DNA of 13,880 nucleotides from Ignavibacteriales bacterium. GTDB taxonomy: Bacteria; Bacteroidota; Ignavibacteria; Ignavibacteriales; Ignavibacteriaceae. The notes under the pieces were generated by a model. That model made no database searches and had not been told where the DNA came from. It worked only from the letters and a program-made list of their open reading frames with translations. Positions 1 through 7,095 of the stretch are shown piece by piece (the stretch's first letter is position 1; every line of letters begins with the position of its first letter). A program made the position numbers and the translations under genes. The DNA lies in the NCBI GenBank assembly GCA_003538625.1, contig DPRR01000041.1, positions 1-13,880 of the forward strand. Direction: 5' to 3'.

Positions 1-202
1 AGTATATTCTATATAAAATATTCTTTCTGTTATTAAATTAAATGCTACCTATTGAAATATCAATTGAGGGACCTGAATTGTTGCTATTTATGTACTTATA
101 AATCATTCCCTAAGCTAATCTTAAATTTTGAAATCCTTATTCCCAAGTGCTTGCCAACAGGGTAAAATCTTTCTTTACGATTAAAATATTTTAGAAACAA
201 AA
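1..202. other. AT-rich stretch with no gene seen
   Basis: I find no open frame with protein-like content, no tRNA and no convincing hairpin here. It is the left edge of the window and may belong to the intergenic region before the next gene. Confidence 0.6.
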
Positions 203-423
203 TTAAATCAGTTTGCATATGCCATAAATATTCTTCAATTCATTGTAATATTTCAAAAACTCTGCGATGCGTGCAGAGTCATAGACTTTGGATGTGCAAA
301 TCTTTTTATATCCATTTTATCTTCAAGATCAAAAAGCTGTACTCTTAGAGCAATCATTTCGTCATCTGAATTCATCTTAAACCAGAAAACATTAGGAACA
401 CTTTTTAGTTGTTTCTTATTTAG
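203..423 (-). pseudogene. Possible broken small gene, unrecognised
   Basis: Directly after the deacylase stop, the minus strand has a protein-like stretch with no start codon at its beginning (KKQLKSVPNVFWFKMNSDDE, from about 408 on). It includes an ATG at 375 and continues ALRVQLFDLEDKMDIKR to about position 322. There a run of five A bases allows a shift into another frame, which continues ICTSKVYDSARIAEFLKYYN and stops with TAA at 203. Joined by one shift, the pieces look coherent. In the first frame alone the stretch is a 40-aa ORF (253-375). I do not recognise the product. The second segment overlaps the terminator-like hairpin, so both calls cannot be fully right. Confidence 0.3.
254..279 (-). 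terminator. Candidate rho-independent terminator for the minus-strand genes
   Basis: On the minus strand ACTCTGC (279-273) and GCAGAGT (265-259) form a 7-bp stem with a 7-base loop, followed directly by T residues down to 255. It lies about 140 bases after the deacylase stop, where the last gene of the transcript ends. The stem is short and modest in GC, and it falls inside a possible gene remnant. Confidence 0.45.
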
Positions 424-2108
424 CTATTCCTCAATATCTGACCGGGTAATTTTCCGGTATGTTCACTTTTCTCGATAACTAATTCACCATTCACAACCAT
501 ATATTGAACACCTTGTGAATATTGATGAGGATTAACATAATCTGATTTATCAATTATATTTTCATAATCAAAGCAAACAACATCAGCCATCTTTCCTTTA
601 GCTATAACACCTCTGTTTGAGATACCAAGAGTTTCTGCCGGAAATGAAGTGATCTTTCTTATTGCTTCAGGTAAAGTAACAATATTGTTTTGTCTAACAT
701 ATCTACCCAAAAATCTTGGGAAAGTTCCATAGCTGCGCGGGTGTGGACTACCTTCAGAAAGTTTACCGTAAGTGGCTCTAGCTGAAGCATCAGAAGCTAC
801 CATACATAGAGGATGAGCTAATATTCTGCTCGTATTTTCTTCATTCATTCCAAATCCACACATTGATACGGATCCGTTTTCATCTATCAAAAGTTTTCGT
901 GTAAATTCAAATGGATCTTCTTTTGTTTCTAACGTAATCTGCTGAATAGTTTTCCCTTCAAACTTTTTATTGTTTTCTTTCTTAACCCCAGCAATTAAAA
1001 CAGCATCCCAGGAACTAAGAGATGCTACTTTATCTAAAACATATTTTTTTATTTCTATAAGATCATTTTTAATCTGAAGTCTTTCTAAAAATCTTTCTCT
1101 TCCCCCATCCCTGCTCCATAAAGGAAATAGATTTGATAGTCCGGTGCTGAAAGCTGTATATGGATACCGGTCAAAAGTTACTCTATATCCATTAGAATTG
1201 GCATCTTCAATCGAAGCCAGTGCTTGATCTATTTTATTCCAATTTGCTTTTCCTTGTAATTTTAGATGAGAGATGTTAACAGGAACGCCTGCCGCTTTTC
1301 CGATCTGAATTGCTTCTGTAATAGCTTCCAATACTGTATCAGCTTCATTCCTCATATGAGTTGCATATATCCCTCCCCGGTTCTTCATAACCTTACATAG
1401 TTCAGAGATTTCTTCAGTGCTTGCAAAACTACCCGGTGTATATTCTAATCCGGATGAAATTCCAAAGACACCCTGATCGAAAGCTTCCATCGCAAGTTTT
1501 TTCATTTGTTCAATTTCTTCCAGGGTTGCAATCCTATCATCCTGCCCAACAACAAAACCTCGCAACGTTCCCTGACCAACAAATGTAACAAAATTTACAG
1601 CTGTTTTATTTTCCTCAAGTAATTTGAAAAATTCCGGGAAGGTTGACCAACTTTTATTCCCTACCTCATATTCATCGTCATCATCGGAATTATTTTTCCT
1701 TGGAGCAACAGAACTTCCATCCTGCCCGGCGACTTCCGTAGTTACACCTTGTCTGATTTTACTTTCGGCATTGGGGTTAATAAACAATCCAGTATCAGTG
1801 TGGGAATGAATGTCAATAAATCCAGGAGTTACTTTTAAGTTCTTCGCATCAATAGTTTTTATTGAATTATCATCTTTTAGAATTCCATAATTTTCAATCG
1901 CAACAATTTTTCCATCTCTTATCCCAATGTCAGCAGGAAATTCACTTTTACCGGTTCCATCGATGATACTACCATTTTTAATCAAAAGGTCTAGTGCAGG
2001 TCTGCTGCAACTAATAAGCATCGTTGAAATTCCACCCATTAAACCGACAGATATTGCTGCTCCTGAACTTTTCTTAATAAATTCTTTTCTTGAGATTAAG
2101 TCAGACAT
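420..2108 (-). CDS. N-acyl-D-amino-acid deacylase (D-aminoacylase), amidohydrolase superfamily, exported lipoprotein candidate
   Basis: 562 aa. The N-terminus reads SRKEFIKKSS, a Tat-like signal with RK in place of RR, followed by a hydrophobic stretch and a lipobox LISC (Cys34). The catalytic barrel shows HSHTD (His101, His103, Asp105), HMR (His251), SHLK (His281) and SD (Asp440), the metal and catalytic positions of the D-aminoacylase group. The usual metal-binding cysteine position (NCG in Alcaligenes) reads QDG, so Asp130 probably takes its place. The closing block LGISNRGVIAKGKMADVVCF is typical of the family. It would free D-amino acids from N-acyl derivatives outside the cytoplasm, possibly from cell-wall debris. 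TGGAG lies 5 bases before the ATG. It follows the serine hydrolase gene by 33 bases. Exact substrate unknown. Confidence 0.92.
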   Translation of the reverse strand: MSDLISRKEFIKKSSGAAISVGLMGGISTMLISCSRPALDLLIKNGSIIDGTGKSEFPADIGIRDGKIVAIENYGILKDDNSIKTIDAKNLKVTPGFIDIHSHTDTGLFINPNAESKIRQGVTTEVAGQDGSSVAPRKNNSDDDDEYEVGNKSWSTFPEFFKLLEENKTAVNFVTFVGQGTLRGFVVGQDDRIATLEEIEQMKKLAMEAFDQGVFGISSGLEYTPGSFASTEEISELCKVMKNRGGIYATHMRNEADTVLEAITEAIQIGKAAGVPVNISHLKLQGKANWNKIDQALASIEDANSNGYRVTFDRYPYTAFSTGLSNLFPLWSRDGGRERFLERLQIKNDLIEIKKYVLDKVASLSSWDAVLIAGVKKENNKKFEGKTIQQITLETKEDPFEFTRKLLIDENGSVSMCGFGMNEENTSRILAHPLCMVASDASARATYGKLSEGSPHPRSYGTFPRFLGRYVRQNNIVTLPEAIRKITSFPAETLGISNRGVIAKGKMADVVCFDYENIIDKSDYVNPHQYSQGVQYMVVNGELVIEKSEHTGKLPGQILRNS

Positions 2109-2141
2109 TGTTACTCCAGAAAATATTTTAGAAAATTATCT

Positions 2142-3218
2142 TTATAGAAATTTCGTAACCGGAAAATAATAATCAACCATCTGCTGTGCGAATTTGAGTG
2201 TACTGAATTCAGATCCAGCATCACGATTTGTTAAAATTACTATTGTAAATTTTTTCTCGGGCATTCTGTAGATAATATTTCGGAATCCTCTTGTGCTACC
2301 GGTGTGATAGACTACTTCAATATCGTGATATTTTTCCAATCGCCAGCCATACCCATAAGGAAACTCAATTCCATTGTTAGTCGTACCCTTGGTCCAGGAT
2401 TCATCAAGATATTTTTTGTTAATTAACTTTCCGGTATAAAGGGCTTGATCCCATTTATAAAGATCATTTAATGATGAATAAATACCACCGTCTCCAAGCA
2501 CTGCACTTGTAATACTTTGATCTGTAAATTCAACAATGTTATCTTTAATAGTATAGCCGTAAGCTCTGTTTCTGACTTCATTAATATTTTTCTCAAACGC
2601 GATTGTGTTATCCATTCCGAGTGGCTGGAAAATATTATCCCGCAGAAAATCACGAAATGATTTACCGGATATTTTTTCAACCGTCATTGCAAGCAGAGCA
2701 TATCCTGTATTACTATATTGATGTTGACTCCCGGGCTGGAAATAAGTCGAATCGGTCTGCATTATCAAGTTTAATACATCCTGATCTTTCACCTGTATTG
2801 TTGCCGTATCAGGAATCAAATCTTCGTAGTCGATTAATCCCGATGTATGCTGCAGCAGATTTTTTATCGTTATGTTCTTTCCGTAGTCCGGGAATTTGGG
2901 AAATATTTCTTTGAGAGTCGTTTCCAATTTAAGTTGACCTCTATCTATTAACATCAAGATACACATTGCAGTAAACTGTTTTGTAACTGAAGCTAATCTG
3001 AAATTAGTCGACTCAGTAACCGGCAGATTCTTTTCAACGTTTGCAAGCCCGTAACCTTTCTCGAATATAATCTTCCCGTTTTCTATGACCATCACGGCAG
3101 CTCCCGGCACATCTGGTTTATTATAATCACTAAATATCTTATCGATTTTTTCTTCATCGCTCATTGTGCAACCTGTAATCAGAATCATTGAAAAAATTAA
3201 AACTAAAAATATTTTCAT
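2142..3218 (-). CDS. Lipoprotein serine hydrolase, class C beta-lactamase / D-alanyl-D-alanine carboxypeptidase fold
   Basis: 358 aa. A short basic start and hydrophobic stretch end in a lipobox (ILITGC, Cys17), so the protein should be lipid-anchored outside the cytoplasmic membrane. The three active-site elements of the fold are present in order: SVTK (Ser77, Lys80), YSN (168-170) and HTG (305-307, in the place of the KTG box). HTSGLIDY (124-131) is another family block. The enzyme could be a peptidase, esterase or beta-lactamase-like hydrolase; the HTG box is common in the esterase/peptidase-like members, and true lactamase activity is not supported. The gene starts 14 bases after the glycohydrolase stop and is followed 33 bases later by the D-aminoacylase gene, so the three may form one transcript. 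Confidence 0.9.
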   Translation of the reverse strand: MKIFLVLIFSMILITGCTMSDEEKIDKIFSDYNKPDVPGAAVMVIENGKIIFEKGYGLANVEKNLPVTESTNFRLASVTKQFTAMCILMLIDRGQLKLETTLKEIFPKFPDYGKNITIKNLLQHTSGLIDYEDLIPDTATIQVKDQDVLNLIMQTDSTYFQPGSQHQYSNTGYALLAMTVEKISGKSFRDFLRDNIFQPLGMDNTIAFEKNINEVRNRAYGYTIKDNIVEFTDQSITSAVLGDGGIYSSLNDLYKWDQALYTGKLINKKYLDESWTKGTTNNGIEFPYGYGWRLEKYHDIEVVYHTGSTRGFRNIIYRMPEKKFTIVILTNRDAGSEFSTLKFAQQMVDYYFPVTKFL

Positions 3219-3232
3219 TTTATGTTTTCCCG

Positions 3233-4009
3233 TTATGGAATTTTTTTCGCTTCTCTAAAATCATTAGTGATTATGGTAATTCTACTATCCAATCTTTTAT
3301 AAACCTCAGCCTTAATTTCTTCCGGTACCCCACCATAAAAAGCTTCTGCAATTGATCCATTGATACAAGCTAAAGTATCACTATCCCCACCAATGTAAAT
3401 AGCTTTCCTTATTGAATCTTCAAAGTTATCTGAGATTAGAAAAGTAAAGATCGCTTGCGGAACTGTATCCTGGCAACTTTCATTAAACCGATAATTTTTT
3501 CTTAAGTCCTCAATATCTAAATCAAGATTGTAATCATAGTTTTTAGTGATATAATCCTTTATGATTTGTTTTGATTGGCCAGTACGTGATAAGAATATTG
3601 CAGATGCTGTTGCTTGAGCACCTTTTATTCCTTCCGGATGATTGTGAGTTACTTCTGCACTTTCTTTTGCTTTTAGTAAAACTGTTTCTAAATCATTATA
3701 AGCCCAACCAACAGGACTTACTCGCATTGCAGATCCATTTCCCCAGCTATCGTATGGGCGAGGATCTTTAGTTCTAGCCCAACTATGAAACATATTTCCA
3801 TATCCAGCATCAGGATATTTTGAATAATATTCACGTAGTTTATCTATGTATGGAATATTATTTAGTATACTATCTGCTAATGCTATCGTCAGGACAGTAT
3901 CATCCGTAAACTCTGAATCAAGGTGAAAAAGTGGAAAGTTGTATTCCGGCTTTATTGGATCAAACTCATATACAGAACCGATTATATCACCGGCTATTGC
4001 ACCTAACAC
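3233..4009 (-). CDS. ADP-ribosylglycohydrolase (DraG/ARH) family protein
   Basis: 258 aa, about the usual size. The two metal-binding signatures of the family are present: FTDDT (34-38) near the N-terminus and GGDSDT (207-212) near the C-terminus; GNGSAMRVSPVGW (90-102) is a third conserved block. Family members use two Mg2+ ions to remove ADP-ribose from arginine or other groups, or act on small ADP-ribose compounds; the substrate here cannot be read. The start codon is GTG at 4009, chosen because it gives the family N-terminus MLGAIAGD and has GAGGAT 6 bases upstream. It lies 45 bases after hsdM on the same strand. It could be the first gene of a separate chromosomal unit or part of the defence block; an ADP-ribose link to the TIR NADase is only a suggestion. 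Confidence 0.9.
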   Translation of the reverse strand: MLGAIAGDIIGSVYEFDPIKPEYNFPLFHLDSEFTDDTVLTIALADSILNNIPYIDKLREYYSKYPDAGYGNMFHSWARTKDPRPYDSWGNGSAMRVSPVGWAYNDLETVLLKAKESAEVTHNHPEGIKGAQATASAIFLSRTGQSKQIIKDYITKNYDYNLDLDIEDLRKNYRFNESCQDTVPQAIFTFLISDNFEDSIRKAIYIGGDSDTLACINGSIAEAFYGGVPEEIKAEVYKRLDSRITIITNDFREAKKIP

Positions 4010-4015
4010 TATTGT

Positions 4016-4021
4016 ATCCTC
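4016..4021 (-). promoter_or_regulatory. Ribosome binding site fixing the GTG start of the glycohydrolase
   Basis: GAGGAT on the minus strand precedes the GTG by six bases (ACAATA). No in-frame ATG nearby gives the conserved family N-terminus, so this site decides the start. Confidence 0.7.
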
Positions 4022-4054
4022 AATAATTGATTAAACTTTTTTGTACAAATTTTT

Positions 4055-5521
4055 TTAACTCTTCCCATTCAACCCTTCAACTATTTCCTTAAAGCTGGCT
4101 AATCCTGCTTCTATGTTCTCAACTATCTCGAGTGCAATTATATCAGGATCAGGAAGGTTATCCATATCGCCAAGGCTATCATCTTTCAACCAGAAAATAT
4201 CTAGGTTGGTTTTATCTCTTGCGATTATTTCTTCGTACTTAAATTTCTTAAATCGTTCTGTTTCTTTTCTCTTGAATCTGTTTTGTGGATTGTAGCATTC
4301 AACAAAATCTTTAAGATCATCAAATCTCATTTGCTGAGTTTTTAGTGTAAAGTGGATGTTAGTTCTCAGATCGTAAATCCAGACTTCTTTTGTCCAGGCT
4401 GTTTTTGCTGCAGGTTTGTTATCAAAGAATATTACATTTGCTTTAACACCTTGAGCATAAAATATTCCAGTTGGAAGTCTTAGAATTGTGTGAACATCTG
4501 TTGATTCAAGTAATCGTTTTCTAACTGTCTCCCCCGCTCCACCTTCAAATAAAACATTATCGGGAACAACTACCGCAGCTTTGCCATCTGCTTTTAACAT
4601 TGAACGAACGTGCTGAATAAAATTTAATTGCTTGTTTGATGTTGTTGTCCAGAAATCCTGTCTTTCATAAGTTAGTGTATCTTTACTTTGTGTTCCGTCA
4701 TCATTGGTAATTGTCATACTGCTTTTTTTACCAAACGGAGGATTTGTTAGCACGTAATCAAACTTGGTTGCTGGAGAAACAAGCAAACTGTCTGCTCTTT
4801 CAATTGGTGGATCACTGTTCAAATCACCAATGTTATGCAGATACAAATTCATTAAACAAAGCCTTGCTGTGTTAGGAACAATCTCCCATCCTGCAAATGT
4901 TTTGAACTTTAGAAATTCCTTTTCTGATTTATCTAACTTAAATTTCTTTTCATCAGAAATAAAATCATAAGCTGCAAGAAAAAAACCACCCGTACCACTT
5001 GCGGGATCAGCAATTGTTTTCTTTGGTTCCGGTCTTATACACTCCACCATTGCCTTGATGAGAACACGCGGAGTAAAATATTGCCCTGCTCCTGATTTAG
5101 TATCTTCGGCATTTTTCTCAAGCAAGCCTTCATAAATATCACCTTTAACATCAGCACCAAGTATTACCCAGTTCTCGTCATCAATCAATTGAATAAGTTT
5201 ATAGAGTTTTGCAGGATCCTGAATTTTATTTTGAGCCTTAAAAAATATTTCACCTATCATTCCTTTTTCTTTACCAAGCTCATTCAGAATTTTTATGTAA
5301 TGCGCTTCAAGCTCTGCGCCGCTTTTATTTTGCAAACTTTCCCAATTAAATTTTTTAGGAATCTGAATATCTCTGTTGTACGGAGGTTTGGAATACTCAT
5401 CTGCCATTTTAAGAAAGAGAAAGTACGTAAGCTGCTCTACATAATCACCGTAGCTTACTCCATCATCTCTTAAAGTGTTACAGTAATTCCAAACTCTCTG
5501 AACTATTGATGCTGTTGTCAT
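4055..5521 (-). CDS. hsdM: Type I restriction-modification methyltransferase subunit (HsdM)
   Basis: 488 aa, N6-adenine methyltransferase of the complex. Residues 1-~130 form the HsdM N-terminal helical domain. GQYFTP (146-151) leads into the Rossmann-type catalytic domain, with AdoMet motif I DPASGTGGFF (172-181) and catalytic motif IV NPPFG (260-264). It modifies adenine in the half-sites read by HsdS and, with HsdR, forms the restriction complex. It ends in a helical C-terminal region that should contact HsdS. It is separated from hsdS by the regulator, the hsdM remnant and fic, an unusual order (R-S-M with cargo). The ATG is 5 bases after the fic stop with no Shine-Dalgarno, so coupling is likely. 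The alternative ATG further in would remove conserved N-terminal sequence that is also kept in the duplicate copy, supporting this start. Confidence 0.96.
   Translation of the reverse strand: MTTASIVQRVWNYCNTLRDDGVSYGDYVEQLTYFLFLKMADEYSKPPYNRDIQIPKKFNWESLQNKSGAELEAHYIKILNELGKEKGMIGEIFFKAQNKIQDPAKLYKLIQLIDDENWVILGADVKGDIYEGLLEKNAEDTKSGAGQYFTPRVLIKAMVECIRPEPKKTIADPASGTGGFFLAAYDFISDEKKFKLDKSEKEFLKFKTFAGWEIVPNTARLCLMNLYLHNIGDLNSDPPIERADSLLVSPATKFDYVLTNPPFGKKSSMTITNDDGTQSKDTLTYERQDFWTTTSNKQLNFIQHVRSMLKADGKAAVVVPDNVLFEGGAGETVRKRLLESTDVHTILRLPTGIFYAQGVKANVIFFDNKPAAKTAWTKEVWIYDLRTNIHFTLKTQQMRFDDLKDFVECYNPQNRFKRKETERFKKFKYEEIIARDKTNLDIFWLKDDSLGDMDNLPDPDIIALEIVENIEAGLASFKEIVEGLNGKS
5391..5521. repeat. 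Direct repeat, copy 2 (start of intact hsdM)
   Basis: This is the partner of 6901-7031 and covers codons 1-44 of the intact hsdM. On the upstream side the match stops at the start codon: the five bases before hsdM here come from the fic/hsdM junction and do not match those before the remnant. Confidence 0.95.
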
Positions 5522-5526
5522 TTCAA

Positions 5527-6672
5527 TTAAAAATTAGATTTTGTAAAAAGTTTCATATAATTCTCAAAATTAAATAAGCGATACCTTTTTCCACCAGTAA
5601 TTTCAGATAGAATACCGAGTTTAATAAAATCCTGGATTAATGAATTTGCAGTTGCCGGTGCAACTCTTAAATATGCTGCCACATCATTTGAGTTAACTAT
5701 TGGATTAGAGTATAACATATTTACTAATTGTTTGGCTTTAGAAATCTTCTTTCCCAGTGTAACAATTTTTTCATTTTCAATTTCTTCTTTTAATTTCAGA
5801 ATACCTTGAAATGTTTCAATTCCTTTTTTGCTTGTTTCAGTTACTGCAACAAGAAAAAATTTTATCCACTGTATTAAATCATTTTTTATCCGTACACGAT
5901 TAAGATTATCATAATAAAGTGTTCTATGTTTTTCAAAGTAATCAGAAAGATATAATGTTGGTTTAGCAAGAACTCCGGAACCAACCATTTGAAGAGTAAT
6001 TAATAATCTTCCGATTCTTCCGTTACCATCAAGAAAAGGGTGAATGGTTTCAAACTGATAATGTCCGATAGCAGCCTTAATTAAAGATGGAACATTTATA
6101 TTTTCGTTGTGCAAAAAGTTTTCAAGATCACTCATCAGATTATTCACTTCAGTATGAGATGGAGGAATAAATGTTGCATCATTTATAGTTGAACCGCCAA
6201 TCCAGTTTTGGCTCGTTCTAAACTCACCCGGTGTTTTTTGTTCACCTCTTACACCTTGCAATAAAATTTTATGCGATTCCTTCAATAATCTAGTAGAAAC
6301 CGGAATCGTTTTTAACCTGGCTATCGAATGGTTCATCGCCTCAATGTAATTTTGAACTTCCTTCCAGTCATCTTTTTTTTCCGGCAGTATTTCATCATTC
6401 TTCAAAAGAGCTTCTTCCATTTCAGTTTGGGTTCCTTCAATTCGGCTAGACTTAGTTGCTTCTTTTACAAGATGCATTCTTATAAAGATATCCACATCCG
6501 GAACGTAAAGGGAAAAAGCATTGAGGTTGCCAAGATTAAGATTGGCTTCCGATAATAATGAATTTATTTTCGGATCAGTCCAAATCCATTCCTGGTTAAT
6601 TGTGGTTGGAATAAAGCTCCTATACTTATATTCCTGTTGGTATTTGCCAGCTTTAAAATCTTCTATTTTCAT
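5527..6672 (-). CDS. Fic-family protein (Fic_N + Fic + winged helix), putative AMPylase
   Basis: 381 aa. The N-terminal Fic_N region carries the inhibitory motif (S/T)xxxE(G/N) as SSRIEG (75-80), which marks an autoinhibited class II Fic protein. The Fic core motif is complete: HPFLDGNGRIGR (211-222), with catalytic His211 and the anion-binding GNGR. The C-terminal ~320-375 is a winged-helix DNA-binding region (NSNDVAAYLRVAPATANSLI). Such proteins transfer AMP from ATP to Ser/Thr/Tyr hydroxyls of target proteins; the target here is unknown. The gene is followed after 5 bases by hsdM, so the two are probably co-translated, and it is flanked by the hsdM direct repeat. Fic proteins of this layout are often found inside type I RM loci. 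The domain organisation resembles Shewanella oneidensis Fic. Reading frame and motifs are intact. Confidence 0.92.
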   Translation of the reverse strand: MKIEDFKAGKYQQEYKYRSFIPTTINQEWIWTDPKINSLLSEANLNLGNLNAFSLYVPDVDIFIRMHLVKEATKSSRIEGTQTEMEEALLKNDEILPEKKDDWKEVQNYIEAMNHSIARLKTIPVSTRLLKESHKILLQGVRGEQKTPGEFRTSQNWIGGSTINDATFIPPSHTEVNNLMSDLENFLHNENINVPSLIKAAIGHYQFETIHPFLDGNGRIGRLLITLQMVGSGVLAKPTLYLSDYFEKHRTLYYDNLNRVRIKNDLIQWIKFFLVAVTETSKKGIETFQGILKLKEEIENEKIVTLGKKISKAKQLVNMLYSNPIVNSNDVAAYLRVAPATANSLIQDFIKLGILSEITGGKRYRLFNFENYMKLFTKSNF

Positions 6673-6887
6673 CGTTTTTAGATATTTTACTTAAAATTAG
6701 CTAATTGTTAATTTCAATTTAACGCTTTTTCTTAAAATTAACCAAATCTTAATTAAACATAGATCGTTTTCTTTAATTATAAGATATTAGACTAAAACCT
6801 ATTAAATAACAGATCAAAACTGTGTCAACTCTATACCAACTCTACTCGAGATGTAAACCAACTTTTCTTCGAACGATTGCTTAATCA
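6673..6887. promoter_or_regulatory. Intergenic region upstream of fic, with a possible promoter
   Basis: This 215-bp AT-rich gap is the longest non-coding stretch inside the defence block, so it is the likeliest place for an internal promoter. On the minus strand TTGACA (6823-6828) is followed after 17 bases by TTAATA (6800-6805), a fair sigma-70-like match. A second TATAAT lies further on, without a good -35. If the host is Bacteroidota the vegetative consensus differs, so the call is weak. Phased CAACT motifs overlap the -35. No start with a Shine-Dalgarno was found; fic begins without an obvious one. Confidence 0.3.
6826..6863. promoter_or_regulatory. Phased CAACT direct repeats, possible operator
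   Basis: On the plus strand CAACTCTATAC (6826-6836) and CAACTCTACTC (6837-6847) sit side by side. A further CAACT starts at 6859, 22 bases after the second, so all three fall on an 11-base register, about one helical turn. They overlap the candidate -35 of fic. A regulator binding one DNA face would explain this; the Fic winged helix or the AlbA_2 regulator are candidates by proximity only. Chance is possible in AT-rich DNA. Confidence 0.25.
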
Positions 6888-7031
6888 TCAAGACTCTTTA
6901 GAATACTCATCCGCCATTTTAAGAAAGAGCAAATATGTAAGCTGTTCTACGTAATCACCGTAGCTTACACCATCATCTCTTAAAGTGTTACAGTAATTCC
7001 AAACTCTTTGAACTATTGACGCTGTTGTCAT
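6888..7031 (-). pseudogene. Truncated duplicate of the hsdM 5' end (47 codons)
   Basis: The frame starts MTTASIVQRVWNYCNTLRDD and matches the first 44 residues of the full HsdM with one change (Phe34 to Leu), then ends K-E-S-stop, followed by a second in-frame stop. Nucleotide identity is 122 of 131 by hand alignment of 6901-7031 with 5391-5521, with no gaps; 8 of the 9 differences are silent. It holds only part of the HsdM N-terminal helical region and no methyltransferase motif, so it cannot methylate. Homology ends exactly at the ATG on the upstream side and shortly after codon 44 on the other. It is most simply a remnant of an hsdM that once followed the regulator gene directly. A short peptide could still be made. 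Confidence 0.85.
6901..7031. repeat. Direct repeat, copy 1 (hsdM 5' remnant)
   Basis: It is a 131-bp ungapped direct repeat with 9 mismatches relative to 5391-5521, in the same orientation, with 1,510 bp between corresponding bases. The interval holds the fic gene and its upstream region. Homologous recombination between the copies would delete fic and leave hsdM next to the regulator gene. Confidence 0.95.
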
Positions 7032-7038
7032 ATCATTC

Positions 7039-7095
7039 TCATATTATGGTGCAGGTTACAGTGCAGGTTACAGTGCAGGTTACAGTGCAAATCAT
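7039..7095 (-). CDS. 18-codon mini-ORF with Cys-Thr-Val-Thr repeats
   Basis: Its ATG overlaps the TGA stop of the AlbA_2 gene as ATGA, and it ends in TGA just 7 bases before the ATG of the hsdM remnant. The product would be MICTVTCTVTCTVTCTII, encoded by the 12-bp tandem repeat. It could be translated by stop-start coupling. It could also be the decayed, frame-shifted tail of the regulator, since family members can carry VT-rich C-terminal repeats (this is from memory). No function is claimed. It may also be pure chance created by the repeat. Confidence 0.25.
   Translation of the reverse strand: MICTVTCTVTCTVTCTII
7049..7089. repeat. 12-bp tandem repeat, 3.4 copies
   Basis: The plus-strand unit GTGCAGGTTACA occurs three times without mismatch (7049-7060, 7061-7072, 7073-7084) and is followed by a partial GTGCA. 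The period is a multiple of three, so copy-number change would not shift a reading frame. It sits between the regulator stop and the hsdM remnant. Confidence 0.95.

Noticed and set aside
1624..2169. Plus-strand open frames over the deacylase gene
   Set aside because: They lie opposite a gene with clear catalytic motifs and have no recognisable content. The same holds for the other plus-strand frames across the window.
4040..4049. TTTGTACAAA palindrome between hsdM and the glycohydrolase gene as a terminator
   Set aside because: It is a short AT-rich palindrome with no loop and no GC stem; such sequences are expected by chance here.
5391..7031. The 131-bp direct repeat as the ends of a transposon
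   Set aside because: The repeats are hsdM coding sequence in direct orientation, and no transposase lies between them.
7049..7089. The 12-bp repeat as a CRISPR array
   Set aside because: Copies are contiguous with no spacers, and the unit is too short.
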